Numbered from the stretch's first letter, positions 43,275 to 52,977 are shown. The stretch: DNA of 56,325 nucleotides from Flammeovirga sp. EKP202 (GCF_014534745.1 NZ_JACVVP010000049.1:1-56325), one strand, 5' to 3'. Notes: generated by a model not told the origin, from the letters alone. Made by a program: numbers and translations.

Positions 43275-45038
43275 ATGAAATTTAAAAAGATCATTCTATT
43301 CGTCTTATCTTTTTTTACTCTAGCCCTAATATCCAATGCACAAAATACTACTATAGCAAAAGAGCAGTTACAAATGTATAAGGAAATTCAGAGCCTTATC
43401 GTAGCAGACTCCATTTACAGAGATTTTCTAAGACGTCAATTATCAAAGTTAGATTCACTTTCGAATAAAGGAGTCAAAAAGAAAGCAAAATTTCTAGTCA
43501 AAGGAAAGCCTGTAATTCCATTTGAAGATACCTTATTTTTTGTTCATAGAAGAAATAATATATCGGCACTTCAAAGAGCAACAACACTTTCTGATTCCAT
43601 TGTGGAGATTGCCGAAAACACACTTTATTTAATTGATTCAGTTGAGTTGCAAATTTTCGATACAAATTATCAATTGGTTTATCAAGAGATTGTACTTCAT
43701 ACTATAGATTCTATTGATGCTTCTTTAAGTTCAATGTCTACAATTGAGTTAGCAAAATTTCGACAAGAAAAAATCAATCATGCATTAAGGGATAAGATAA
43801 ATTATCAAGGGCAAGTATCAGGTATTATCGCTTTGATTGGATTAGTGATTTTAATGATTCTGATTGTAGTCATTAATAGAGTATATAAAGTGACTATGAT
43901 TAAGGTAATCAGAGATGAAAAAGGTTGGTTTAGAAGCAAAACAGTCAAGAATGTAAGGATCTTAACGGAAGAAAACCAAATTCTGATTGCAAGATATATT
44001 TTAGCTGGAATCCGAATAGCTTTCATTGTAATTTTAGTGTCTTTATACCTTCCTATTGTTGGTCGTTTTTCACCTCCTTTACGTGATTTTTCAGATGAGG
44101 TTTTTGGCTATATCATAGATCCATTTGTTGAGATTATTTATGCTATAATTGCCTATACACCAAGCCTTTTAAAAATCATTGTTATTATTCTAGTTTTTCA
44201 TTTTACGATCAGAATAATTAAAACATTTGCTAAAGCGATTGCAGAGGGACGATTAAAGATACATGGTTTTTATCCAGATTGGGTACCACCTACTTTGAAA
44301 ATCATCAAGTTCGTTCTTTATACTTTTATGGTCATTATGATCTTTCCACTATTACCGGGTGCCGAATCTCAAGAGTTTAGAGGTATTTCTGTATTTGTAG
44401 GTGTTTTGCTCTCCATAGGCTCGACCTCAGTGATTACAAATGCTATAAGTGGAATTGTGATTACCTATATGCGAAGATTTAAGATTGGTGATTGGATTAA
44501 AATTAACGATGTAATGGGAGAGGTGGTAGAGCGTTCATTGTTTGTGACTCGTTTGAAATCTTCCAAAAATGAAATAATAACCATCCCTAATAGTAAGATA
44601 TCAGAATCGAATACCATTAATTATTCTCAACCCATTAATCGATACAAATTAATAATTCATACTACTGTTACAATTGGTTATGATGTGCCATGGAGAAAAG
44701 TTCATGCTATGCTGAAAGAAGCAGCAGAAATGACTGAGGGATTGATCGCAGGTGAGATTCCTTATGTGTTACAAACCTCTTTAGATGATTATTATGTGAG
44801 CTATCAGCTTAATGCACATACTAGGCAACCTCAGAAAATTCCAAGAATATATTCGAAATTACATCAAAACATACAAGATATTTTTGCTAGAGAAAAAGTG
44901 GAAATAATGTCTCCACATTATAGAGCAAATCGGGAGGATAATGAAATCACTATACCTGACTATAAATTAATGAAAGATGAAGAGGTCCCTGAAACAAAAA
45001 ATACTGAAAAAGACTCAGACAAGGACACTGATAAATAG
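43275..45038 (+). CDS. MscS-family mechanosensitive channel with periplasmic N-terminal domain
   Basis: 587 residues. Signal peptide (to SNAQ, about 23), then a helical periplasmic region (about 25-170) rich in Asp/Ser. Several membrane helices follow (about 178-198, 238-262, 290-312 and 340-395). The pore-lining MscS helix is in GVLLSIGSTSVITNAISGIVITYMRRF (about 375-401), followed by the beta domain IGDWIKINDVMGEVVERSLFVTRL and SNTINYS. A strongly acidic/Lys tail ends the protein. It resembles the larger MscK/YnaI-like members. A 57-base gap to the isoprenoid-synthase-like gene suggests possible co-transcription. Confidence 0.88.
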   Translation: MKFKKIILFVLSFFTLALISNAQNTTIAKEQLQMYKEIQSLIVADSIYRDFLRRQLSKLDSLSNKGVKKKAKFLVKGKPVIPFEDTLFFVHRRNNISALQRATTLSDSIVEIAENTLYLIDSVELQIFDTNYQLVYQEIVLHTIDSIDASLSSMSTIELAKFRQEKINHALRDKINYQGQVSGIIALIGLVILMILIVVINRVYKVTMIKVIRDEKGWFRSKTVKNVRILTEENQILIARYILAGIRIAFIVILVSLYLPIVGRFSPPLRDFSDEVFGYIIDPFVEIIYAIIAYTPSLLKIIVIILVFHFTIRIIKTFAKAIAEGRLKIHGFYPDWVPPTLKIIKFVLYTFMVIMIFPLLPGAESQEFRGISVFVGVLLSIGSTSVITNAISGIVITYMRRFKIGDWIKINDVMGEVVERSLFVTRLKSSKNEIITIPNSKISESNTINYSQPINRYKLIIHTTVTIGYDVPWRKVHAMLKEAAEMTEGLIAGEIPYVLQTSLDDYYVSYQLNAHTRQPQKIPRIYSKLHQNIQDIFAREKVEIMSPHYRANREDNEITIPDYKLMKDEEVPETKNTEKDSDKDTDK

Positions 45039-45092
45039 AGAAGATTTGACATCATAATTGATGGTTTCAAAAACTTTTGTCATTTTCGCCTT

Positions 45093-46112
45093 ATGAGTTT
45101 ATGGCCTAAATTTTTCAAACTTCTTTATAAAGTGTTTTTTGTGGGTAGTGCCGTATTACACCAGAAATATTTTATAAAGAGACATTTAATCCCTCAATTA
45201 AAACCCTTTTTTGAGAATTCAGATCACACATTGACAGTAGTTGATTATAATAAAATAACGAGATACTACGGATTGATAGTACCTGCTATTTTAGGAGAAT
45301 TAATATGCTTTCTGAGAGAAGAGAAAATGACTTTTGAAGAACGAAAATACAGTACTTATCAGTGTAGTTTGACAGGCTTGGTAGATGATTTTTTTGATGT
45401 TCAAGAATATACTTTAGATGAAGTTAGAAAAATGGTGTCTTTTGAAAAACCTCCCAATAATTCTTCTGAAAAGTTATCAGAATTTTTACACCGTGAAAGT
45501 TTCAAATTTTATAGTAATAGAAATGGGTTTCTTAAAAGTCTTGATGATGTATTGCTTGTTCAAGAAGACAGTAGGCAACAATTTCAGCAAGGATTGTTGA
45601 GTAGGGAACAATTACTGGACTTAACCATACGAAAAGGGGGAGATTCATTTCTGTATTTTATTCGACTTTACCTAAAAAAAATAACTCCTCAGGATGATGA
45701 ATTCTTTTATTTACTAGGCGGAATAACCCAGTTTAGTAATGATATTTTTGACCTTTATGAAGACTTACAAGAAAATGTAGATACACTACTGACAACTTCA
45801 GCTTCCATCAAGGAAGTAAAAGATTTATATTATAGTTTAATTAGGCAACTTTTTGAGAAGTCAACTCAAACGTCGTTTCATAAAATAGAAACTTTCTTAG
45901 AGTTTTATAGTATAGGTGTTTTCAATAGATGTATTATTTGTTTGGATCAATATGAATCTTTACAAAGAGCGTCATCATCGGGTATATTCCAACCTGGTTT
46001 GTACAGCAGAGATGAATTGATATGCGATATGGAAAAGCCCTCTAATCTATTGAGATCGTTGATAATGGACATAAAAAAAGAGATCAATTATGCATCAATC
46101 TCTTCAAAGTAA
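45093..46112 (+). CDS. Class I isoprenoid-synthase-like protein (putative terpene synthase)
   Basis: 339 residues, all-helical, with a hydrophobic N-terminal segment (about 10-22) but no cleavable signal. DDFFD (98-102) is an exact DDxxD motif, and NDIFDLYED (216-224) a second Asp-rich motif matching the NSE/NDxxD-type site; these are the two metal-diphosphate sites of class I isoprenoid synthases. The spacing (about 115 residues) is consistent. I do not recognise a specific family, and no other pathway genes lie next to it. Substrate unknown. Confidence 0.6.
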   Translation: MSLWPKFFKLLYKVFFVGSAVLHQKYFIKRHLIPQLKPFFENSDHTLTVVDYNKITRYYGLIVPAILGELICFLREEKMTFEERKYSTYQCSLTGLVDDFFDVQEYTLDEVRKMVSFEKPPNNSSEKLSEFLHRESFKFYSNRNGFLKSLDDVLLVQEDSRQQFQQGLLSREQLLDLTIRKGGDSFLYFIRLYLKKITPQDDEFFYLLGGITQFSNDIFDLYEDLQENVDTLLTTSASIKEVKDLYYSLIRQLFEKSTQTSFHKIETFLEFYSIGVFNRCIICLDQYESLQRASSSGIFQPGLYSRDELICDMEKPSNLLRSLIMDIKKEINYASISSK

Positions 46113-46156
46113 TTATATTTTCTGGATCAAGGTTAAATCTGTTTTTTAAGCAGTAC

Positions 46157-46330
46157 TTAACTATTCTTAATCATAGGAATGGACAAAACAGTTACAGCTG
46201 AAACCATAACAGCAACAAGTGATGCCATAATAACACCAAGTTCAGTATTAGCATTAATGGCTGTTTGAATTACTCCAATATCTAAAATTAGAAAAACAGT
46301 AGGTACGATAAATAGCAAAAACTTTTTCAT
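46157..46330 (-). CDS. Small two-helix membrane protein (57 aa)
   Basis: Reads MKKFLLFIVPTVFLILDIGV at the N terminus and ends ...VLSIPMIKNS. Two hydrophobic helices (about 3-20 and 30-52) flank a short polar turn (TAINANTELG). The ATG and a Lys pair precede the first helix, with a charged C terminus. It lies between the isoprenoid-synthase-like gene and hemB on the opposite strand. Coding is supported by the composition and intact frame only; no function suggested. Confidence 0.5.
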   Translation of the reverse strand: MKKFLLFIVPTVFLILDIGVIQTAINANTELGVIMASLVAVMVSAVTVLSIPMIKNS

Positions 46331-46454
46331 GATGATTGTTGTTTTAAGTGTGTGTTATTTAGTGTATTATGTAATTAAATACGTATTTGAAAGGCAGTTA
46401 GATAATGACATTAACATTTGATACAAATCTTTCACTTATTAAAAAAATAATCAC

Positions 46455-46485
46455 TTGATTCTTGAATTTCCATATAATAAATTGT
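46455..46485 (+). promoter_or_regulatory. Possible hemB promoter
   Basis: TTG (46455-46457), 20-base spacer, TAAATTGT (46478-46485), a weaker match to TAnnTTTG, 18 bases before the hemB ATG. Confidence 0.35.
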
Positions 46486-46503
46486 GAAAAATTTGAATAA
46501 TCG

Positions 46504-47478
46504 ATGTTAACAAGAAGACCACGCCGTAATAGAAAGTCAGCAGGAATTCGTCAAATGGTTCAAGAAACTTTATTGACAGTAGATGACTTCATTTTCCCTT
46601 TGTTTATGATTGAAGGAGAAAATAAAAAAGAAGAGATACCATCAATGCCTGGTATTTATAGATATACATTAGATCATTTAATGGTCGAAATAGGGGAGTG
46701 TTTAGATTTAGGTATCAAATCTTTCTGCCTTTTCCCTTCATTAGGAGAGGATAAGAAAGATAGTATGGCAACTGAAGGAAGCAATCCAGAAGGTTTGTAT
46801 CAAGTTGCTTTATCTACAATCAAAGAAAAATATCCTGACGCTGTCTTAATGACAGATGTAGCAATGGACCCTTATAGTTCTGATGGTCATGATGGAATTG
46901 TTAGAGATGGCGAAATCATTAATGATGAAACTTTAGAGGTTTTAGGTAAAATGGCGTTGGCACAAGCAAAAGCAGGTGCAGATATCATTGGTCCTTCAGA
47001 TATGATGGACGGTAGAATAGGATATATTCGTGAAGTATTAGATGATAATGGATATACGAATGTTTCTATCATGTCTTATTCTGCAAAATACGCTTCTGCT
47101 TTTTATGGCCCATTCCGAGATGCGTTAGATTCAGCACCTAAATTTGGTGATAAAAAGACTTACCAAATGGATCCAGCCAACGTAAAAGAAGCTCTAATTG
47201 AAGCAGAGTTGGATTATGTAGAAGGAGCTGATTTCTTAATGGTAAAGCCAGCTTTAGCTTACCTTGATGTTATTAAAACATTGTCAGATAATTTTGATGT
47301 TCCAATTACAGCCTACAACGTTTCAGGAGAGTATGCAATGCTTAAAGCTGCAGCTCAAAATGGCTGGTTAGAAAATGATAAAACAATGATGGAGATGCTA
47401 TTGAGTATCAAAAGAGCAGGTGCAAGTGCTATTTTAACTTACTTTGCGAAAGAAGCTGCTGTACTTTTGAGTAAATAG
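46504..47478 (+). CDS. hemB: Delta-aminolevulinic acid dehydratase (porphobilinogen synthase)
   Basis: 324 residues. Condenses two 5-aminolevulinate molecules to porphobilinogen in the haem and sirohaem pathway. Schiff-base lysines lie in SYSAKYAS (K195) and MVKPA (about 247). The metal-site loop reads DVAMDPYSSDGHDG: A120, D122 and D130 sit where zinc-dependent enzymes have three cysteines, so this is a Mg-type enzyme. Gene order is not shared with other haem genes here. A terminator follows. Confidence 0.95.
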   Translation: MLTRRPRRNRKSAGIRQMVQETLLTVDDFIFPLFMIEGENKKEEIPSMPGIYRYTLDHLMVEIGECLDLGIKSFCLFPSLGEDKKDSMATEGSNPEGLYQVALSTIKEKYPDAVLMTDVAMDPYSSDGHDGIVRDGEIINDETLEVLGKMALAQAKAGADIIGPSDMMDGRIGYIREVLDDNGYTNVSIMSYSAKYASAFYGPFRDALDSAPKFGDKKTYQMDPANVKEALIEAELDYVEGADFLMVKPALAYLDVIKTLSDNFDVPITAYNVSGEYAMLKAAAQNGWLENDKTMMEMLLSIKRAGASAILTYFAKEAAVLLSK

Positions 47479-47498
47479 TCTTTCTTTAAGTTATTTTT

Positions 47499-47546
47499 AA
47501 AGCTTTCTATTAGACAATGTAAAATTGCTGGTAGAAAGCTTTTTTA
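47499..47546 (+). terminator. Intrinsic terminator of hemB
   Basis: AAAGCTTTCTA (47499-47509) pairs with TAGAAAGCTTT (47532-47542), followed by TTT. Confidence 0.75.
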
Positions 47547-47574
47547 TTTATCAAGGTTCAAAAAATACTATTAG

Positions 47575-49191
47575 ATGCATTATTCGATAAAAATTAACGA
47601 GTCACACCAATATTTTCTTTCCATACAATTAACTTTTAAAGCAGATGATGACCAAATGATCATTAAGTTACCTTTGTGGCGTCCCGGTAGGTATCAAGTT
47701 CAGAATTTTGCTAAGAATATTAGAGGATTAGATACTTCGAAGGGAAAAATACAAGTAAAGGGTAGAAATGAATGGCTACTTTCAGATATAAAGAAAGGAG
47801 AGCAGGTCACGGTATCTTATGATTATTATGCTAGACATCAAGATGCAGGAGGTACATGGGTAAGCGAACAATTTTGTCTGATCAATTTTATTGGATGTGC
47901 ATTAGTTCCTACATCGCAGTTAAAGGATAAAATTGAAGTTGAACTCCTTTTTGATAAGGCTTTTAAAACAGCAACATCTGCTAAAGTAGAAAATGGAACC
48001 TTTATTTTTGAAGATTTTGAAGAGTTAACAGAAACACCGATCCTTTTAGGTAAACAACTTCATCATGGAAGTTTTATTGAAAACGAAGTTACTCATCACA
48101 TTTGGTTACAAGGGGGGATAACCCCTGATTGGGAAAAGATAATCAAAGATTTTAAGGCATTCACTAAAGTACAATTAGAGATCTTCAAATCTTTTCCTCA
48201 TAAAGAATTTCACTATCTCTGCATACTTCCAATTTTTAAACATTATCACGGCGTTGAACACCATAAAAATACAGTTATCACATTAGGGCCATCAAGTGAT
48301 TTTCACCAGGATGATTTTTATAATAATCTTTTAGGTGTGAGTTCGCATGAACTATTTCATGTATGGAACATCAAGCAAATAAGGCCCAAAGAGTTATTAC
48401 CCTATGACTTATTTAAAGAAAGCTATTTTGATACGGGTTATGTGGCTGAAGGGGTGACGACTTATTATGGAGATGCATGTTTGTATAGAGCGGGTGTGTT
48501 CAGCGAAACTCAATATAAAAAAGAATTGAATACATTATTAGACAGACATTTTGAGAATCAAGGAAGGTTTGTAAAATCAGTGACCGATTCCTCATTGGAA
48601 TTATGGGTTGATGGGTATGAAAAAGGAATTCCTTCAAGAAAAACATCTATTTATGTAAAAGGTGCGTTAGTAGCGTTAATGCTGGATAGTGAAATTCAAA
48701 GAATAACAAATAATAGAAAAAGTTTAGATGACGTAATGTTTTTATTCAACCAGCAATATGGTGGACAAAAGAAAGGTTATACTTCAAAAGATTTTCAGGA
48801 GATAGTTCAGCAAGTTTGTGGTGAGGATATGGAACGTTTTTTCTCTGATTATGTTTATGGAATTAAATCACTTGAACTTCAGTTGAAAAAAAGCTTAGAG
48901 TTTTTAGGATGGGAAGTTGAACAGACAAATGCTCAAAGTAAATGGATGAGTGATTTTGGAATTAAATTATCTCCTAATGGAGAAGTTGTAGATATAGCTT
49001 ATAATAACAATGAAGACATTCAAGTAGGAGATGTCTTTAAATATTGTGAGCAACAAAAAGTGACATCTTGGGAAAATGTCTTAATGAATAAAGAAAAAAT
49101 AGATATTTCTATAGAAAGAGATGGACAAATACTTGCAAAACAGTTGGTTGCAAAGAAAAAAATGTATTATTCGAAGTTAAGTATAATTTAA
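47575..49191 (+). CDS. M61-family metallopeptidase
   Basis: 538 residues. The zinc motif HELFH (258-262) lies in GVSSHELFHVWNIKQIRP, with the third ligand in AEGVTTYYGD (E292) downstream. YHGVEH (224-229) is a family motif, and the C-terminal third forms a PDZ-like domain (about 435-530). M61 enzymes are aminopeptidases of the glycyl aminopeptidase type. There is no signal peptide, so it is probably cytoplasmic. It is 97 bases after hemB and 118 bases before the TPR gene. Confidence 0.88.
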   Translation: MHYSIKINESHQYFLSIQLTFKADDDQMIIKLPLWRPGRYQVQNFAKNIRGLDTSKGKIQVKGRNEWLLSDIKKGEQVTVSYDYYARHQDAGGTWVSEQFCLINFIGCALVPTSQLKDKIEVELLFDKAFKTATSAKVENGTFIFEDFEELTETPILLGKQLHHGSFIENEVTHHIWLQGGITPDWEKIIKDFKAFTKVQLEIFKSFPHKEFHYLCILPIFKHYHGVEHHKNTVITLGPSSDFHQDDFYNNLLGVSSHELFHVWNIKQIRPKELLPYDLFKESYFDTGYVAEGVTTYYGDACLYRAGVFSETQYKKELNTLLDRHFENQGRFVKSVTDSSLELWVDGYEKGIPSRKTSIYVKGALVALMLDSEIQRITNNRKSLDDVMFLFNQQYGGQKKGYTSKDFQEIVQQVCGEDMERFFSDYVYGIKSLELQLKKSLEFLGWEVEQTNAQSKWMSDFGIKLSPNGEVVDIAYNNNEDIQVGDVFKYCEQQKVTSWENVLMNKEKIDISIERDGQILAKQLVAKKKMYYSKLSII

Positions 49192-49308
49192 TATACTTAT
49201 CTTTGAAGGATAATGTTAAAGCACGATTTTGGAATTTTAAATAAATACATAGCTGTTGCTTCTCTATTTAAATTTTTATGTAAAAACTCAATTTCATTTC
49301 ACACTGAC

Positions 49309-50625
49309 ATGAAAAATTTACTCTTAATTTTTTTATTTCTTACTTCAACCGCTGTTTTCTCTCAAGAAAAAAATCCTATAGAACTATTCTTTAAAAACGC
49401 TGAAAAATTCAGAGTAGCTAAAGATTACCATAGGGCTATTGTGGAGTATGAACAAGCTATATCTTTATCAGATACCGTAGCGAAAGTACACTATTGGAAA
49501 GGCGTATGTAATTTGATGATTAAAGATACCACAAGGGCACTTCAAGATTGGCAAAAGGTAATTGCATTGGATAATAATTATCTGCCAGTCTACCCAGCTC
49601 TTTCAAAGGTGTATCAAAATCAGAAAAAATATTTTCAATATAAAAAGTATGTCGATGTCTGGTTGTCAGTAGAGAAAGATCCAATTAAAAGAATAAACCT
49701 TTGTGTTGAGACCGCAAACTTCTTTTTCTACCAAGACCGTTTTCAAGATGCTAGAATCTATTCTCAAAATGCACTTGGTATTGCACCTGATCATGTAGAG
49801 TCACTTTATCTAGATGCTCAAATCACAAATAACCTTGGGAAATACAGTGAATCTATAATAACGATTGATAAGATTTTAAGTCAATTTGCTGCTAATGCTC
49901 CAATTAATCAAACGGCAAAATACTATTATGAAAAAGGCATGGCTTATTACTTACAAGAAGACTATAAGAATGCAATGCCAATTTTAAGTAAGGCAGATGT
50001 AGGACCTTATAAACCGTTTATAACAAAGCTAAAACCAGATTATTTCTTTGCAGTAGCTTCCGCTTTAGAAGATATTTATAATTTTGATCAAGCTAAAACG
50101 ATGTTAGAAAAGGCGATGAAAGTTGATCCTACTTATATTAAAGCGAATATATTGTTGGCAGACATTATTGTAAAAGAAGAGCATCACCATAAAGGAATCC
50201 ATTTATTTGAGCTTGGTCTAAAGGATTATAAAGGGTTTGATAAACTTTATTTAAAAGCTTATGATCAATTTATTGATATACTTATTTGTGCTAAGAAATA
50301 TGAGAAGGCTTTAAAGTACGCAGATGAGTGTTTGGCAAACTTTCAAGGTGCTAGGAATATTTTGTACTATAAACTTGTTGCCCAATATAAATTGGGTAAA
50401 AGAGAAGAGGCTATTAATACAGGAGTTAATTTATTGAGTAATTCAAACGTATCACCTCAAGAGTTTGTGAAATATAGCCTATTGATGGGATATGTATATA
50501 ACAATCAGGATTTACAGAAGTGTATTCAATCTTTTCAAGATGCACGTAAAGGGCCTTATTTCCCTGCTGCTACTTATTCGATAGAATTTTTCAGTACTGA
50601 AAAAAATGATGGTGCTCAAATGTAG
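49309..50625 (+). CDS. TPR-repeat secreted protein
   Basis: About 438 residues. The ATG at 49309 opens on a signal peptide (MKNLLLIFLFLTSTAVFSQ); an upstream in-frame ATG at 49213 would place 32 polar residues before it and is rejected. The mature chain consists of repeated helical hairpins with Ala-rich AxxAxxYY / PxxAxxxLA positions (for example AKFRVAKDYHRAIVEYEQAIS and DFDQAKTMLEKAMKVDPTYIKAN), giving about eight TPRs. No enzyme domain. It may act as an adaptor in the envelope. A very strong terminator follows. Confidence 0.82.
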   Translation: MKNLLLIFLFLTSTAVFSQEKNPIELFFKNAEKFRVAKDYHRAIVEYEQAISLSDTVAKVHYWKGVCNLMIKDTTRALQDWQKVIALDNNYLPVYPALSKVYQNQKKYFQYKKYVDVWLSVEKDPIKRINLCVETANFFFYQDRFQDARIYSQNALGIAPDHVESLYLDAQITNNLGKYSESIITIDKILSQFAANAPINQTAKYYYEKGMAYYLQEDYKNAMPILSKADVGPYKPFITKLKPDYFFAVASALEDIYNFDQAKTMLEKAMKVDPTYIKANILLADIIVKEEHHHKGIHLFELGLKDYKGFDKLYLKAYDQFIDILICAKKYEKALKYADECLANFQGARNILYYKLVAQYKLGKREEAINTGVNLLSNSNVSPQEFVKYSLLMGYVYNNQDLQKCIQSFQDARKGPYFPAATYSIEFFSTEKNDGAQM

Positions 50626-50650
50626 AAAGCACTTTAAAATATAAAACATT

Positions 50651-50706
50651 AATGCCTTGTACATTACAGTTCCATTAAGTACTGTAATGTACAAGGCATT
50701 TTTATT
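50651..50706 (+). terminator. Very strong hairpin terminator of the TPR gene
   Basis: Perfect 20-base stem, AATGCCTTGTACATTACAGT (50651-50670) and its complement (50681-50700), followed by TTTATT. Confidence 0.92.
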
Positions 50707-51340
50707 ATTAATGATTATTAAAATAAAAAACAGCTCTTTAAAATTAATTCCTTGTTAAAATTTAAGATTTGTGTCAACTTGTCTGATAAAATGATGATAT
50801 ATTTGTACATTAGAATTGATCTAAACTACAATGTGTGTACTATTTATTCATCGTTTCATTTCATGAAAATTATTTATCATCAAAATATCTCTTTCAATAA
50901 CATTTTTTTTAGACACATCTTAAGTTCCTGATGTGTTATTACAGCTAAGCGGTTGAACTAATAAAATCGGAAGTTTTGGATTTTCTTTTTCAGTCTACTC
51001 TTCGTTAGAATATCATAATGTAGCTACAGCTATGCTCTTTTATTCTGCCTTGATTAGGTAACTCATCCCAATTTCGAATGTGCAACAGCTTAATTAAACT
51101 CTTAATGTAATCTGATTTTTATAATACATAATCGAAAATAACAACCTGTAATAATTTGTTACAACTCATATTTTCATTTTCTTCGATTATTTGGCTAATT
51201 AGAAATTATAAAGATTCTTATTAAGAATACTAATTAACAGTAGAAAAAATATAACCTGTTATTTATTTTTTTTGATGTCTAGTTGTGTAAAGACATTATC
51301 TAACAACAAACAATTATTTAAAATACAAGATTATTTTACA
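50707..51340. other. Long gene-free AT-rich region
   Basis: About 630 bases with no convincing gene. Short possible coding traces occur on the minus strand near 51000-51080, but they are interrupted by stops. A weak hairpin (ACACATC/GATGTGT, about 50913-50936) is present. It could be the decayed remains of a mobile gene, but I cannot show this. Confidence 0.4.
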
Positions 51341-51652
51341 ATGCCTAAATTTAATTTACTGAGGAAAGTTGACAGAAATATATCAAACGACAATACAATT
51401 GATAAAATGAAGGAATTTGAATCACTTTCTCATTCTATTAATTCCTTAATGAGAAAAAAGAAAAATATTGAGAATTTCTTAGAAGATCCAGAGTCATTTA
51501 ATAGCGTCTCACTTCATATACTAGGTGATCATAAATTAGGGTTCCAAGAAGAGCTAAACTCAAATGATATTATTGGTGTATTGTCGAATAAGTTAGAAAG
51601 TATTGAGGAAGAATTATCATTTGAGAAAAATAAGCTTAAGAATTTATTATAG
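51341..51652 (+). CDS. Small coiled-coil protein of unknown function
   Basis: 103 residues from the ATG at 51341 (MPKFNLLRKV); an upstream in-frame ATG at 51272 would add a Cys-bearing segment and cannot be excluded. The chain is charged and helical (KFEFESL...SINSLMRKKKNIENFL, then SNKLESIEEELSFEKNKLKNLL, a clear coiled coil at the end). No known family. Coding is only moderately supported. It is alone between a gene-free region and a convergent terminator. Confidence 0.45.
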   Translation: MPKFNLLRKVDRNISNDNTIDKMKEFESLSHSINSLMRKKKNIENFLEDPESFNSVSLHILGDHKLGFQEELNSNDIIGVLSNKLESIEEELSFEKNKLKNLL

Positions 51653-51748
51653 TTCAATTGGTTTATTTTTTAGAGGTTTTAAAAGTTCATTTTCGATTAA
51701 TATTGGAATAGTAGTGTTTTATCGATTTTATGGAGTAGGGGGTATCAT

Positions 51749-51797
51749 AAAAAAATCACTCACTAAATAAGATTTATATTCTTAATTTTAGTGAGTG
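51749..51797 (-). terminator. Terminator of the sugar-phosphate transferase gene
   Basis: CACTCACTAAA (51757-51767) pairs with TTTAGTGAGTG (51787-51797), with a T-rich run on the minus strand beyond it. Confidence 0.75.
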
Positions 51798-51852
51798 TCA
51801 TAATGTTTTAGAAAAATATTTAAGATGTGTTGTTTATATATCGATATGGAAT

Positions 51853-52977
51853 TTATCCTGTTTTTTCAATCTTAAAAATCTTATGTTTTAATGTTTTCTC
51901 TTTTGCTGTGAAAGGAGCTTTTTGATAATGCTCTTTATAATAACTTACTCTCAATTTTAGGAACAAAGGGATAAAATATAGAGAAGATAAAATCATTACT
52001 AATAACATTACATCATTTACGAAAGAACTTACACCTAATACTAAGATTGTGAAAACTCCAGAAAAAACTAAAATTAAAGAGCTAGCAGAAGCATGAGTAA
52101 GGCCAGTTCTGATTAGAATGTGATGAATATGTTTTTTGTCAGGTGAAAAAGGAGATCTCCCTGATAAGATTCTAATTGTAAATACTCTTAAAGTATCAAT
52201 AAACGGGTAAATGAAAAGAGCTATTGCAAGGCTAATTGGAGCATTTATCTTATATGGATTTGTCAAATCAAGAGCAAAATCAATATTTACAAAAATGATT
52301 AGGGATATAGATAAAAAGAAACCTAAAAATAAAGATCCCGCATCCCCCATAAATATTTGAGCTTTACCCCAATTATAATACAAAAAGCCTAAACAAGCAC
52401 CAGTCATCGAGAACATAGCTAATGAAATAGTAATTTCGTCCACTAAATAGAACCAAATTCCTAAGCTAAATGTTATGAAAGAGGCTATACTACCTGATAA
52501 ACCATTGATACCATCAATTAAATTAAAGGCATTAGTAAGGCTAATAATGACAAATATTGATAACCCGTATGAAATTAAAAGTGGTAGCTCAGTGTCTGGG
52601 TAAAGGGTGTAAAGTGAGCTAATGCGAACATCTCCAAGTACTACTACAATAAATGTAGCAAGGAATTGTATGATTAGTTTATTCCTTGGGCTCAAAGGAA
52701 GCATATCATCTCTTGTACCCATAAAAAGCATGAGTATTAAACCAAAGAAAAGGAAGTTTAGGTTTAGAGAAGAAGTGTCTTCTCCCCAAAGACAAAATGA
52801 TAACACGAAACCAAGGAAGATTCCTACTCCTCCCATCGCAGGTATAAGTCCTGTGTGAATTTTCCTACCGCCAGGTGAATCTAAAAGACGGCTTTTGATA
52901 ATTACTTTTCGGACTTCGGGTACAGCGATTAAAGATATAGTAAGAGACGTTAATAAGGATAAAAGTAATATGAGCAT
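51853..52977 (-). CDS. WecA/MraY-type undecaprenyl-phosphate sugar-1-phosphate transferase
   Basis: 374 residues, about 10-11 membrane helices. Transfers a sugar-1-phosphate (typically GlcNAc-1-P) from UDP-sugar to undecaprenyl phosphate, starting a surface glycan. Catalytic motifs are GTRDDM (about 91-96), NLIDGINGLSG, MGDAGSLFLGF and HIHH. The family also includes the TagO initiating enzymes. The gene follows gmd and fcl on the same strand, 225 bases after fcl, with a terminator-like hairpin between. Confidence 0.88.
   Translation of the reverse strand: MLILLLSLLTSLTISLIAVPEVRKVIIKSRLLDSPGGRKIHTGLIPAMGGVGIFLGFVLSFCLWGEDTSSLNLNFLFFGLILMLFMGTRDDMLPLSPRNKLIIQFLATFIVVVLGDVRISSLYTLYPDTELPLLISYGLSIFVIISLTNAFNLIDGINGLSGSIASFITFSLGIWFYLVDEITISLAMFSMTGACLGFLYYNWGKAQIFMGDAGSLFLGFFLSISLIIFVNIDFALDLTNPYKINAPISLAIALFIYPFIDTLRVFTIRILSGRSPFSPDKKHIHHILIRTGLTHASASSLILVFSGVFTILVLGVSSFVNDVMLLVMILSSLYFIPLFLKLRVSYYKEHYQKAPFTAKEKTLKHKIFKIEKTG

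Noticed and set aside
49213-49308. Upstream ATG of the TPR protein
   Set aside because: It would place 32 residues before a textbook signal peptide that starts at the ATG at 49309.
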